Numbered from the stretch's first letter, positions 9,402 through 19,031 are shown. The stretch: DNA of 64,000 bases from RHLJ01 sp963974345 (GCA_963974345.1 CAXBBW010000002.1:62001-126000), one strand, 5' to 3'. Notes: a model not told the origin generated them from the sequence alone. Program-made: numbers and translations.

Positions 9402-10454
9402 ATGAACCGTTCGCTTCTATTTTTCACTCTATTCCTTTTAATCGTTTCCACCTCATGCGATGTAGTAAATGATATTACTGGAAATAATAACGATAATGAA
9501 ACCGTAAAACTCTACCCCGTTTTGCTAGATGGAGATTTCGGCTATATTAATGAAAAAGGAGCACTAGTTATTGAACCAACTTTACAAAGTGCAAGCCCAT
9601 TTTCTGATGGTTTAGCTGCCGTTAGATACCAAAATCGATGGAAATATATGAACAAGAACGGCGAGTTTATTATTGAAGAAAGTTTTCAGGAAATACGAAA
9701 CTTTTCAGAAGGAAAAGCAGCAGTAAGACTCGATAATAGATGGGGATACATTAATACCAAAGGCCATTTTGTTGTAAATCCACGCTTTCGAGCAACCAAT
9801 AATTTTTCCGATGGCAGAGCTTTTGTAAGAAGTATCGACTACTCGGAGTACCTCTATATTGATGAAAATGGTAAAGAAATTGAATCATTAAATATGCCAG
9901 AAGATTTGGACAACATTGAACAAAATGAATTTATTGATGGCCGCGCGTTAGTTAGAAATGATGACCTTTTTGGGTACATCGACCGTTCTGGAAATACCGT
10001 TGTTGATTTAAAATATTCTGAAGCTCTTCAATTTTCGAACAAGCTAGCTGCAGTACGAGTAAGTGACCGATGGGGATATATTGACTCAAATGGAGGAGTA
10101 ATAATTTCTCCACAATTTATTAGCGCAGGAAAGTTTGGTGACGGTCTCGCACCAGCACGTAAAAATAGTAACCAGTTTGGTTTTATTGATAAAAATGGAG
10201 CTTTTGTAATTTCTGAGCAGTTTGAAGAAGTCCGCTCCTTTAATGAGGAACGAGCTCCAGTTTTTATAAATGGTAAATGGACGTTTATAGATAAAACAGG
10301 TAAACAAATTACCGCAGCGAAGTTTGATGAAGTTGAATCATTTTATAATGGATTGGCTTTGGTAACTATTTATATACCTCTTGAAGATGGTTTTGAAGAG
10401 CAATACGGATACATTAACAAATCTGGTAAGTATGTATGGTTTCCTACAAATTAG
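9402..10454 (+). CDS. WG-repeat lipoprotein (second of a tandem pair)
   Basis: I chose the ATG at 9402 because it gives a lipoprotein signal (MNRSLLFFTLFLLIVSTSC); an in-frame ATG at 9363 lies inside the preceding gene and would add 13 polar residues before it. The 350-residue product has about seven WG repeats, for example WKYMNKNGEFIIEESF and WGYINTKGHFVVNPRF. It shares overall design, length and repeat phase with the preceding gene, and both end in a GxYVW tail. This supports tandem duplication. It is the last gene of the DUF1800 operon and is followed by a terminator. Confidence 0.88.
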   Translation: MNRSLLFFTLFLLIVSTSCDVVNDITGNNNDNETVKLYPVLLDGDFGYINEKGALVIEPTLQSASPFSDGLAAVRYQNRWKYMNKNGEFIIEESFQEIRNFSEGKAAVRLDNRWGYINTKGHFVVNPRFRATNNFSDGRAFVRSIDYSEYLYIDENGKEIESLNMPEDLDNIEQNEFIDGRALVRNDDLFGYIDRSGNTVVDLKYSEALQFSNKLAAVRVSDRWGYIDSNGGVIISPQFISAGKFGDGLAPARKNSNQFGFIDKNGAFVISEQFEEVRSFNEERAPVFINGKWTFIDKTGKQITAAKFDEVESFYNGLALVTIYIPLEDGFEEQYGYINKSGKYVWFPTN

Positions 10455-10494
10455 AGATTCACTTGGTTGACTAACCAAAGAATACGTAGGTACA

Positions 10495-10530
10495 ATGGGG
10501 GCGCTTTTTTAAGGCGTCCCTTTTTTTATT
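10495..10530 (+). terminator. Rho-independent terminator of the DUF1800-WG operon
   Basis: A GGGGCGC / GCGTCCC stem (one G-T wobble) around a TTTTTTAAG loop is followed by a run of seven T. It ends the rightward operon just before the convergent PorV/PorQ-like gene. Confidence 0.75.
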
Positions 10531-11716
10531 TTAAAATCTGAGTCAGGATAGTATTTGGCTTTTTACCTTTTAAAGGGAATCTACCAGTGAGTTGCCAATG
10601 ATTACCAGAATAGAAATTATAGTATAGATTTGGTTCCCCACTATCTAACTTAATGGATGTGTAGTCTAAACTTATGTAATACAGGTCAACTCCGAAACCC
10701 ACTGAACGGTAAGAAAGCCATTCTTCTTCATTGGCTGCATTTTCTCTTCCAAATCGTAGGGAGAAGGTTTCCAAGAATGTTAATTCAATACCACTATGCA
10801 GCCAAATCTGTTCAGGCAAACTATAGTTTTTTATTTGCTGACCATTATTCCACTCGAATGTCCCCCAAGAATTGAATAATGCTTTGAAAGCAGGCATTGC
10901 TTCGTAATAGTATCCATCCATTTCATTTCCCTTCAATTCTTTTCTACCAGTAAACTTTGATGTATTAAATAACACACTTGAACCTATCAGATGTTGATTC
11001 CAGACTTTTTTATCTGATTCAAACGTAAGACCTGCACCAAGTCGTAGTGTTGTAGGTAGCGGTTCACCATAACCAGATGAATAATAGGACTGTGATTTAC
11101 CAAAGTCGCTAATTGAAAACCCTGCATTTGGAGTTATTGAACCCATAGAAATTTTATAGCTGCTCCCCTGATATAAAAACCCTAAATCTACAGTGAAAAA
11201 CTTGAGATCATCGGTTAACGCCTGAGAATAAATCGAACCACTACTTTGTGTAGTATGTATGTAGTTAATCCCTATTCCAGCTCTTAAATATGGATTGAAT
11301 GAATAACTATATGAGGCGTTCATGAATATTTCATCTGAATTAAACCTACCTCTTAGTTTTTTATAGGAACCAACTAGTGTAAGCTGCTCCTCCCATTGAT
11401 ACTTCTGAAGGGAAAGATTGAATCCTGATTTTTTGAAGCCATAGTTTAGTATCAAAAAAGTTCTTCCCGAACCATATCCATCCGGATAATCTCTTCCCCC
11501 ATAAACCTGAATTGAATTAGTTAGTCCAACTCCTGCCGGATTTATATGGTAATCGCCATACTTTCCCGAAAGGGAAACAACAGCATTTCCAAGTGCCAGA
11601 CTTCTGAAATTATTATTTACCGTAGCTATTGGTATTGCAGAAAGGGATAGTTGTGCCTGTAAAGCACTTGAAATCATGAATACAAAAAATACCGTCAGAA
11701 TCTGAGATAGTCTCAT
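10526..11716 (-). CDS. PorV/PorQ family outer-membrane barrel protein
   Basis: The 396-residue protein has a signal peptide ending MISSALQAQ and then the family opening with NNNFRSLALGNAVVSLSG and DYHINPAGVG, resembling the N-terminal block of PorV/PorQ (UPF0164-like) proteins. The rest alternates as beta strands expected for a FadL-like outer-membrane barrel, ending in a short Lys-containing tail. In Bacteroidota, PorV shuttles T9SS cargo and PorQ is an accessory, but several paralogues per genome are common and their roles are mostly untested. A T9SS cargo operon lies immediately upstream on the opposite strand. A frameshifted relative lies at 19071-20284. Specific assignment to PorV or PorQ is not justified. 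Confidence 0.75.
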   Translation of the reverse strand: MRLSQILTVFFVFMISSALQAQLSLSAIPIATVNNNFRSLALGNAVVSLSGKYGDYHINPAGVGLTNSIQVYGGRDYPDGYGSGRTFLILNYGFKKSGFNLSLQKYQWEEQLTLVGSYKKLRGRFNSDEIFMNASYSYSFNPYLRAGIGINYIHTTQSSGSIYSQALTDDLKFFTVDLGFLYQGSSYKISMGSITPNAGFSISDFGKSQSYYSSGYGEPLPTTLRLGAGLTFESDKKVWNQHLIGSSVLFNTSKFTGRKELKGNEMDGYYYEAMPAFKALFNSWGTFEWNNGQQIKNYSLPEQIWLHSGIELTFLETFSLRFGRENAANEEEWLSYRSVGFGVDLYYISLDYTSIKLDSGEPNLYYNFYSGNHWQLTGRFPLKGKKPNTILTQILK

Positions 11717-11887
11717 AACTCATTTTCTAGTTTAAAAAAAAACGGTAGCTATCAGGGCATAGAGTAGTATTCTTGTATTTCCAATAAGTTAGTATTTATT
11801 TTCTTATATGGTAACACAAATTTGTCCCCTTCTTTTCTATCATTTTGTTACTATAGATACATCAACATAAATAAATTGGGATTTCGC

Positions 11888-12475
11888 ATGAAAAAAATAA
11901 CTTCACTTTTCGTACTAAGCTTTTTTGTGGTTTCTGCATTTGCACAAACCTCAGAAGCTGACAAAGAATTTGCTATCAAATATTTAACGGCAACTCATCA
12001 AAATATAGTTGATACGGTAAACGAGCTTTCTGATGAAGCCTGGAACTACACACCTAAAGCTGGTGGCTGGTCTGCTGCAAACTGTCTTGAACATATCTTA
12101 GTTACTGAAGAAGCTTTTACAGGAATGGCACTGAATACATTGGCACAATCGGAACCAACAAAAGCAGACTTATCTGGTGCAGATGGAATGTTAATTGGGA
12201 TGATGGCAAATCGAGGCACTAAAGTAACAACAGCTCCTCAATTCGAGCCATCTGGACGTTGGGATTCAAAAGCTGAAATGCTTGACGCATTAGAAGATTC
12301 TCGTAATAACTTGATCGAGTTTATTAGTAGTAATGATGCTAACCTAAGAAGTTTTAAAGCGGCTATGCCTTTTGGAGAGGTGGATATGGTGCAGTTATTG
12401 TTGGTTATTTCTGCTCATAGTCAACGCCACACTTTCCAAATGCAGGAAGTATTAGGCGAGTATACTGCCATGTAA
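11888..12475 (+). CDS. Exported DinB-like domain protein
   Basis: The start at 11888 gives a clean signal peptide (MKKITSLFVLSFFVVSAFAQ); the longer frame from 11822 adds an unlikely leader. The mature ~175 residues fit the DinB/YfiT four-helix family: FAIKYLTATHQNIVDTVNEL, WNYTPKAGGWSAANCLEHIL and, near the C-terminus, HSQRHTFQMQEV. The two His clusters correspond to the three-histidine metal site of the family. Secreted versions are common in this phylum. Function is unknown; thiol-dependent transferase activity of distant relatives cannot be assumed. It stands alone between divergent and convergent neighbours and ends at a shared terminator. Confidence 0.85.
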   Translation: MKKITSLFVLSFFVVSAFAQTSEADKEFAIKYLTATHQNIVDTVNELSDEAWNYTPKAGGWSAANCLEHILVTEEAFTGMALNTLAQSEPTKADLSGADGMLIGMMANRGTKVTTAPQFEPSGRWDSKAEMLDALEDSRNNLIEFISSNDANLRSFKAAMPFGEVDMVQLLLVISAHSQRHTFQMQEVLGEYTAM

Positions 12476-12496
12476 TTTTGCAATTTAATTAAAATT

Positions 12497-12531
12497 AAAG
12501 CTCAGAATTTTATTCTGGGCTTTCTTTTTTT
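12497..12531. terminator. Bidirectional terminator between DinB-like and DUF3857 genes
   Basis: AAAGCTCAGAA and TTCTGGGCTTT form an 11-bp stem with one wobble and a TTTTA loop, followed by CTTTTTTT on the plus side and an AT-rich flank on the minus side. It overlaps the last codons of the leftward DUF3857 gene. Confidence 0.75.
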
Positions 12532-14480
12532 AGAACAACCATTCCTGTAGTAGCGTCTACTTTAGCTTGAAATAATTCCTTTATAGCGCTGTATTCCTCA
12601 GAACTATAATAGATTTGTGAAATACTGGTAGTAGAAACAGCGGTAAGAATATTTCCTGTAACACCTGTAATAAAACGATAATACCCTCCTCCATTTGGAA
12701 GCATATAGTTCACCGATTCTGGTAATTCTTCAACAACATATCCATCAGGAATTTCAACCTTAACCATTTGTTGAATTGAATATGGATAAGAAAATTCAAT
12801 TGGGAGCTCACGAGTAGGTTTTTTAAAAGGATTCTGTTCCAGCTTTAGGAATAAAAGAGGCTGAAAGTACAAAACGTCCTGATCTAAATTGAAAGACTCA
12901 TCTTTATCAAAAGAAAAAGTAGTTTCATAAGTGACATTTTTATTTAAATTTTGAAGATTCTCAAAATTTGCTGAATCGACTACAAGTCCAGGTAAATCTT
13001 TGTATTCATTTTCCCAATACTGTTTAAAGTTTATACTTTTAACATTTTGCCTTTTAACCCCTGAAAATGCTCCCGTTTCATTTCCGATCATCTTAACTGT
13101 AATGCGCGAAGAATCAGATAATGAATATTCCATACTCATTCTTTCATAAGTCTTATCTATTGGGATAGTAGTTAACCAGCCATAAGAATCATCTTCGCGA
13201 ATGACAAAAGCATTTCTATATAAAATTTTTGGGTGAGGAAACCTGAACGATCTTAATCCAGATGAAACATCAACAACAAAAGCACTATTGCCAAATTCGA
13301 CAGCAGCTACTACCATATTAAATTGACTTATTAGCGAGTACTCAGTTAATACCGTACCATTTGCTCTGGTACTCAATAATGCTGGACTTGCTTTTACCCC
13401 TGCCTCTCTAAGCATTTCGACAAGAAGTAAGTTTAAGTCTCCAGTATCACCTTTCTTTTCTTGAAATGTGTCTCTAATACCATTTTCAGTAGTTAATCTG
13501 TATGATCCATCCCATTCAAAATTGTTGATCATATAATTATAAATAGCTTCAACCTTATCTAGGTTGCTCATCTCATCAGTAATAAGCATTTTTACTTGAT
13601 TTTGAATAGCTCCATTAGATTTTTGCCCACCAAAATCTCCACGATTATTAAGTTCTTCTGCAATATCTTCCCAACTTTTAAAATAGTTTCGCGGATTCAT
13701 TCCTGGTATTCTAATGGTATTCAATTGAGTGAATACTTCTGAAATATGGTCATCTCTGTTAATTAGGTAAGGCAAATTCTCTACTGCTGGAAGATCCTTC
13801 TTTGCTAGCCTAACCCTTTGAGCACTTACATTATTTACTTTCCCGGGTAATTTGGTAGCTTCATGTATAAATAATTTATCTTTGCCTTTAAAGATCATCT
13901 GATAGTTAAGTGATAGCGGAATTATCATATCTAGCTCACTCCATAGAACTGGGATATAATCATGAAACCTCCAATCTGGTAAGTAAAATGGATTCCCCAT
14001 ATTCTTTGTGTATTGGTATTCAATGACAACCCCAGAACTGAGACCTGGCATTGTAAACTTTTCTACTTCGTAATCCTCATTTACTCTGGTCTTAAATACA
14101 TCTCTTCTGCCTAGCTTATTTTCTTCAATCCTACCATTTGGTAATAAGGTATAAGTAACTGCCTTAACACCATATACATCTTGTTCAGCATCATTATAAA
14201 TAGCTACTTCTATATCTCCATATTCGAATCCCTCATCATTTAGGATTTTAATTCTTTTATGGATCTTCAAAATACAGTTATAATCAGAATCAAACTCTAT
14301 TTCACCTTTCTCAAATAGAACAACAGCGGAAGCTGTACTATCATATTCAGGATTATAAGAGGAGAAGTCTAAAACACTCACATCCCCAAAATTTTTAGGC
14401 TGTGCAAATATTGAAGTTGAATTTATAAATACAAAAAGCGCCAATATGAGCGCTTTTGTAAAGAAAGAATTAATATGCAT
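12510..14480 (-). CDS. DUF3857 domain protein, catalytically degenerate transglutaminase core
   Basis: The 656-residue protein has a signal peptide (ending NSTSIFAQ) and the DUF3857/transglutaminase/C-terminal beta layout of the two paralogues at 1006-4909, to which it is closest in length and motif order. In the core the Cys motif reads KKGDTGDLNLLLVEML (Thr where Cys is expected), and the following His is replaced by Met (SQFNMVVAAV). Only the Asp (FVVDVSSG) remains. It therefore cannot be a classical Cys-His-Asp enzyme. It starts 8 bp downstream of the pgk stop on the same strand, so it is probably transcribed with pgk; a functional link to glycolysis is not implied. Confidence 0.85.
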   Translation of the reverse strand: MHINSFFTKALILALFVFINSTSIFAQPKNFGDVSVLDFSSYNPEYDSTASAVVLFEKGEIEFDSDYNCILKIHKRIKILNDEGFEYGDIEVAIYNDAEQDVYGVKAVTYTLLPNGRIEENKLGRRDVFKTRVNEDYEVEKFTMPGLSSGVVIEYQYTKNMGNPFYLPDWRFHDYIPVLWSELDMIIPLSLNYQMIFKGKDKLFIHEATKLPGKVNNVSAQRVRLAKKDLPAVENLPYLINRDDHISEVFTQLNTIRIPGMNPRNYFKSWEDIAEELNNRGDFGGQKSNGAIQNQVKMLITDEMSNLDKVEAIYNYMINNFEWDGSYRLTTENGIRDTFQEKKGDTGDLNLLLVEMLREAGVKASPALLSTRANGTVLTEYSLISQFNMVVAAVEFGNSAFVVDVSSGLRSFRFPHPKILYRNAFVIREDDSYGWLTTIPIDKTYERMSMEYSLSDSSRITVKMIGNETGAFSGVKRQNVKSINFKQYWENEYKDLPGLVVDSANFENLQNLNKNVTYETTFSFDKDESFNLDQDVLYFQPLLFLKLEQNPFKKPTRELPIEFSYPYSIQQMVKVEIPDGYVVEELPESVNYMLPNGGGYYRFITGVTGNILTAVSTTSISQIYYSSEEYSAIKELFQAKVDATTGMVVLKKESPE

Positions 14481-14488
14481 CGTCTTTT

Positions 14489-15682
14489 TTATTTATCAGT
14501 TAACGAAGTAACCCCTGGCAAATCTTTTCCTTCAAGATATTCCAGACTGGCTCCACCACCTGTTGACACATGAGAGACTTGATCACTTAAACCAGCATTT
14601 TTTATTGCTGATGCTGAATCTCCTCCCCCAATAATTGTGGTAGCTCCAAATTTTGTGGCTTCGGCAAGAGCTTCAGCAACTGCATTGGTTCCTTCAGCAA
14701 AACTAGGCATTTCAAATACGCCCATTGGTCCATTCCAAAGAACGGTTTTTGCATTCTTGATAATATTACCAAATGAAATCGCAGATTGCGGTCCGATATC
14801 AAGAGCTTCCCAACCGTCTTTAATACCATCTTCGTCCACCACTTCTTGAATCGCATCGTTGCTAAAATCATCTGCAATAACAAAATCGAAAGGCAACAAA
14901 AGATGCACTCCTTTTTCCTTTGCCATTGCCATTAGTTTCTTAGCTGTTGGAATCATTTCCTCTTGAAGCAAAGATTTCCCAACTGATTTACCATTAGCAA
15001 CAAGAAAAGTATACGCCATTCCTCCACCTATAATAATGGTATCAACTTTTGAAATTAGGTTTTCTATTACTGGGATTTTGTCAGAAACTTTAGCTCCACC
15101 CAAAATAGCGACGAAAGGACGGTTTGGATCATTTACACTATCACTTAGATATTTAATCTCTTTGTCTAATAAATACCCTGAAGCTGCAGGTTGCAGAAAA
15201 CGAGTTACACCAGCAACTGATGCATGTGCACGGTGACTACTTCCAAAAGCATCATTAACAAAAATATCTGCATGGCTCGCAAGTTGTCCACTAAAAATCT
15301 CTTCATTTTCAGTTTCTTCTTTATGAAAGCGAACATTCTCTAATACTACAATTTCGCCAAATTTAGCAGCATCGATAACTGATTTTGCTTTTTCTCCAAC
15401 ACAGTCTTCTGCAAAATGTACGTTAGTGTCTACTAACTTCGCCAAATGTTCTGCTACTGGTTTTAAAGAAAACTCAGGATTTGGCTCTCCTTTTGGGCGA
15501 CCAAGGTGACTTGTTAATATTAACAATCCACCTTCTTCAATAACATGATTTATTGATGGAAGTGCCTGAACAATACGATTGTCATCTGTAATTTCTCCAT
15601 CAATGATGGGCACGTTAAAATCTACGCGCATAAGTACTTTTTTTCCTTTTACATCGATGTCGTTGAGAGTAAGTTTTGCCAT
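14489..15682 (-). CDS. pgk: Phosphoglycerate kinase
   Basis: The enzyme transfers the acyl phosphate of 1,3-bisphosphoglycerate to ADP in glycolysis (cytosol). Starting at the ATG at 15682 (MAKLTLNDIDVKGKKVLMRVDFN) gives 397 residues, the usual length; a longer frame from 15733 adds 17 residues with no family counterpart. Visible landmarks are VLMRVDFNVP, the substrate-binding TSHLGRP and RAHASVAG, the hinge-region ILGGAKVSDKI, and the nucleotide-binding GGGDSASAI and STGGGASLEYLEG near the C-terminus. No Shine-Dalgarno is evident, as for most genes here. It is followed after 8 bp by the DUF3857 gene. Confidence 0.97.
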   Translation of the reverse strand: MAKLTLNDIDVKGKKVLMRVDFNVPIIDGEITDDNRIVQALPSINHVIEEGGLLILTSHLGRPKGEPNPEFSLKPVAEHLAKLVDTNVHFAEDCVGEKAKSVIDAAKFGEIVVLENVRFHKEETENEEIFSGQLASHADIFVNDAFGSSHRAHASVAGVTRFLQPAASGYLLDKEIKYLSDSVNDPNRPFVAILGGAKVSDKIPVIENLISKVDTIIIGGGMAYTFLVANGKSVGKSLLQEEMIPTAKKLMAMAKEKGVHLLLPFDFVIADDFSNDAIQEVVDEDGIKDGWEALDIGPQSAISFGNIIKNAKTVLWNGPMGVFEMPSFAEGTNAVAEALAEATKFGATTIIGGGDSASAIKNAGLSDQVSHVSTGGGASLEYLEGKDLPGVTSLTDK

Positions 15683-15844
15683 TTTTTTGTAAGGAATAGG
15701 TTTTGAGTTGGTCTTATTGAGCGAAAGGTACAATGTTTATTAATTTATATATAGCTTTGCACCCAAATGAATTACTGCTTTTTAAGGAAAATTTCATCAC
15801 CTTATAGAGCACCTACAATATTAACTAACCTATAGGATAGTATT

Positions 15845-18800
15845 ATGAAGTTTTTGATACTATTATGCTCTTTGAGCTTTTTCGGTAGTGCAGCTTTTGC
15901 ACAAACATTAAATGTAGTTAGCACATCCCCCGCTAACGGTGATTTTGCAGTAGATACAGACTCTATTGTAATAACTTTCGATCAAAAAATTGATTTTAAT
16001 ATTATGTTCGGAGATAGTATAGAGCCAGATTTCTTCTTTTTCCTTATTCCAGAGGATTCTATAGAATATTCGGGTTTCTCCCTAAGTGATGACAGCCTCT
16101 CTGTTATTTATGAAATAGAACTATCTGAAAATACTGACTATACTGGCTTCCTAATAAATGCAATTGGAGTTGATGGAGAAACTCTTGAAGAGCCATACCT
16201 CTTTCAATTTACAACCTCCTCTACTGTAGGAGAATTTATTGTGGAGGGAACTTTACCGCAACCTATGCTTGAAAAAATACATGAAGATTATCCGTATGAA
16301 GATATAATTGTTGTACTTAGCGAGTTTCCTTTTGATTTCGGATTTGATGATGATGATGATGAATGCTTCGATGAAGAATGTGAAGAAGATGACCTCAGGC
16401 CTTCTTATGTCACTTTTGTTAATCCTGAAACTGGCGCTTACCGTATTTCAGGAGTTAGGGAAGGAGAATACTTCCCAGTAGGCTTAAACTTTTTTGGAGA
16501 TAATTTAGAAGAAGAAGAGAACGAATTTTTCATTCCAGAAATTTACTTCTATGATACTGACGAAAATCTAGTCCCAAACTCAATTACAGTAAATCAAACT
16601 ACTGCTCCTACTGATACACTATCTGGAATAGATTTAAGACTTCTCGAAATCGTACCAATTAGTTTTAGTGATGCATTAGAAATTGCTCAACAAGTTATTG
16701 AGAACCTAGATAATAACCCTGTAATAGTTGGGGGAGCTACATTTTATGCTTCTCTTTCTGCATTTGAGAATCAGGAAGAAGATAGTATGGCGTTTAAATC
16801 TAACGCCATAAAAAGTATGGTAAACAAAATCCCATCTATAGAAGCTGATGAGTCAACAGAAGAAGACTTTTTTGAAATTATAAGTACCCCTTCTGGGTTT
16901 CAATTAGAGTGGACTATTTTTGGATATGATGCAATAAAAGATTCCGCTTTTAGCGTTGTTGCTACTCCATTTGGAGCTCAATTTTCAGGATACTTAAGTG
17001 AGGAAGACGCTGAATTCCCAGAAGGTGTGAGTTTCTCAGACATAAAAATACTTCCTGAGACATTTATTGATAGTGACTCTGCTGCAACTATTATTGAAGC
17101 ACATGGAGGATGGGAGTTTAGGGAAGAATTTAGTGATGAAAACAGTTTTTGGAATGTTGAATTACAAGCACTAAATAACTTCTGGGATTTAGATGAAGAT
17201 ACAACTATTACAGATGCTCCTGTTATGTGGTACGCTGAATATTCAGGTTATAGCTTTGATCCATTTTCCGATGAAATTACCCAGGCATATTTCGTTATCT
17301 ATTTAGACATAGAAACTGGTGAAATTATTTATTCAGATACAGAATTCGGCGGCTTTAATGAAGAATCCTTAATTACTTTTTCGGAAGCACTTGAACTTGC
17401 CCAACCTCTAATCGATAACCTTGAGAATACTCCTGAAATAGTTGGTGGTAGTACTTTCTACGCTTCCGCGGGTATTTTTGAAGATGGTGAACAATCAGAG
17501 TTCCAGAATAAATCTCTAAGTAAAGCTCTTGCCAGCTATAATGAAGAAGAGGGTCCCGGAAAAATATTAAACTTTTTATCTGAACCAAATGGAAAACAAT
17601 TCGAATGGGAATTATATGGGTATGATGCAGTTAAAGATTCAGTATTTTCAATATCAGTTTCTATTTTTGATTCAGAATTTCATGGTTATATAAGTGCGGA
17701 TGAAGCTGAGTTACCTGAAGAGTTAGAATTCTCTGATATTGAATTATTACCGGAAGCGTTTATTGATAGTGATTCAGCTGCAGTAATTATTGAAGAGAAT
17801 GGTGGTTGGGAATTTAGAAGTCATTTCAGTGGTTCTTTCGATTTCTGGGAAATGGAGCTAACTGCTCTAAATAATTTCTGGGAATTGAACGAAGACACTA
17901 CCGTTATAGACGCTCCAGTAATGTGGACTGGTGAATACTATGGCTTTAGTTATGACCCATTTACTGATTATTTCGTAGAAGGTTACTTCAAAATATACTT
18001 AGATATAGAAACAGGTGAGATTATTTTTAGTAAATCCGAAATATCAGAATTATCTAATACTTCTCACATCACATTTAATGAGGCAGTTGATCTTGCAGAT
18101 TCTTTAATGAATGATCTGCCAAATAATCCAGAGTTATTAGGAGGATCTACCCACTATACAAACGTTGAAATAATTTTCAAAAGAGCTATAAAAGAAATAC
18201 CTAATAGTCTAAAATCAAAAGTAGTTGCTAAGATGGAAGACGAGCTTCCTTTTGCAGTACAGCCAGATGGCTATGCGTATAGTTGGGAGCTTTTTGCGTA
18301 TGATCCTGTAAAAGATTCGATACTAGTTTTGAATGTCACTGAATTTGATGCGCATTTTACTGGCTATTTCGGAGAAAATGATTTCGATGACCCGATAGAA
18401 TTCGACGACATAAGGCCACTTCCATTTACTCACATAGATAGTGATTCTGCTGCCTCAATAATGGATACTGAGGGAGCACTCGCATTTAGAACGGGCATGG
18501 AAGAGTCTGAGTTTAACTGGTACTGGGACGTAGAACTAGAGCTGTTGCATGACTTCTGGGATTATCCTCTAGACCAATCTCCTACTGCGCCCATTTCTTG
18601 GAGAGTAGAATATTATGCTTGGGCTTATAATAGTGAGACAGAGGAAGTTCTTGAAGATTCACTCACTATCTACTTAGATGCAGAAACAGGAACGGTTTTA
18701 TATTCATCCTTGCTTGTATCTAACGATGATGACCCTGAAACTCCTGAGGAATTTAATCTTTCACAAAATTATCCAAACCCTTTCAACCCATCTACAAACA

Positions 18801-19009
18801 TCCCATTCACACTTAGCGAAGCTTCTCGAGTTGAAATAAGTGTGTATTCTATTCTGGGACAGAAAGTAGCTACAATTGTAAATGGATTGTACCCAGTTGG
18901 TTCTCACAATATTCAATGGGATGCTCGAAACCTTGCAAGTGGAGTATACATATATAGAATGCAGGCTGGTGGTTTCTCACAAACTAGAAAGCTTATTCTA
19001 CTGAAATAG
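15845..19009 (+). CDS. Large repeat-containing T9SS cargo protein
   Basis: The 1054-residue secreted protein has a signal peptide (ending GSAAFAQ) and then a bacterial Ig-like domain opening VVSTSPANGDFAVDTDSIVI (SbsA/Big_5 type). A very acidic segment follows at about 170-185. Three tandem repeats of about 235 residues start at roughly 272 (ISFSDALEIAQ), 509 (ITFSEALELAQ) and 742 (ITFNEAVDLAD). Each repeat contains a GYDAIKDS-like strand, an IDSDSAA block and a DIETGEIIYS end, which resembles PepSY-type halves, though I cannot prove that. The last ~85 residues are a T9SS type A sorting domain (NLSQNYPNPFNPSTN). It is probably a cell-surface or released protein. It is monocistronic, with a terminator after it. 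Confidence 0.88.
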   Translation: MKFLILLCSLSFFGSAAFAQTLNVVSTSPANGDFAVDTDSIVITFDQKIDFNIMFGDSIEPDFFFFLIPEDSIEYSGFSLSDDSLSVIYEIELSENTDYTGFLINAIGVDGETLEEPYLFQFTTSSTVGEFIVEGTLPQPMLEKIHEDYPYEDIIVVLSEFPFDFGFDDDDDECFDEECEEDDLRPSYVTFVNPETGAYRISGVREGEYFPVGLNFFGDNLEEEENEFFIPEIYFYDTDENLVPNSITVNQTTAPTDTLSGIDLRLLEIVPISFSDALEIAQQVIENLDNNPVIVGGATFYASLSAFENQEEDSMAFKSNAIKSMVNKIPSIEADESTEEDFFEIISTPSGFQLEWTIFGYDAIKDSAFSVVATPFGAQFSGYLSEEDAEFPEGVSFSDIKILPETFIDSDSAATIIEAHGGWEFREEFSDENSFWNVELQALNNFWDLDEDTTITDAPVMWYAEYSGYSFDPFSDEITQAYFVIYLDIETGEIIYSDTEFGGFNEESLITFSEALELAQPLIDNLENTPEIVGGSTFYASAGIFEDGEQSEFQNKSLSKALASYNEEEGPGKILNFLSEPNGKQFEWELYGYDAVKDSVFSISVSIFDSEFHGYISADEAELPEELEFSDIELLPEAFIDSDSAAVIIEENGGWEFRSHFSGSFDFWEMELTALNNFWELNEDTTVIDAPVMWTGEYYGFSYDPFTDYFVEGYFKIYLDIETGEIIFSKSEISELSNTSHITFNEAVDLADSLMNDLPNNPELLGGSTHYTNVEIIFKRAIKEIPNSLKSKVVAKMEDELPFAVQPDGYAYSWELFAYDPVKDSILVLNVTEFDAHFTGYFGENDFDDPIEFDDIRPLPFTHIDSDSAASIMDTEGALAFRTGMEESEFNWYWDVELELLHDFWDYPLDQSPTAPISWRVEYYAWAYNSETEEVLEDSLTIYLDAETGTVLYSSLLVSNDDDPETPEEFNLSQNYPNPFNPSTNIPFTLSEASRVEISVYSILGQKVATIVNGLYPVGSHNIQWDARNLASGVYIYRMQAGGFSQTRKLILLK

Positions 19010-19031
19010 AATTTTATAAATCTTAATTCTC

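Noticed and set aside
14602..14883. 93-codon open frame inside pgk on the same strand, another frame
   Set aside because: Lies wholly inside a conserved gene and has no recognisable motif.
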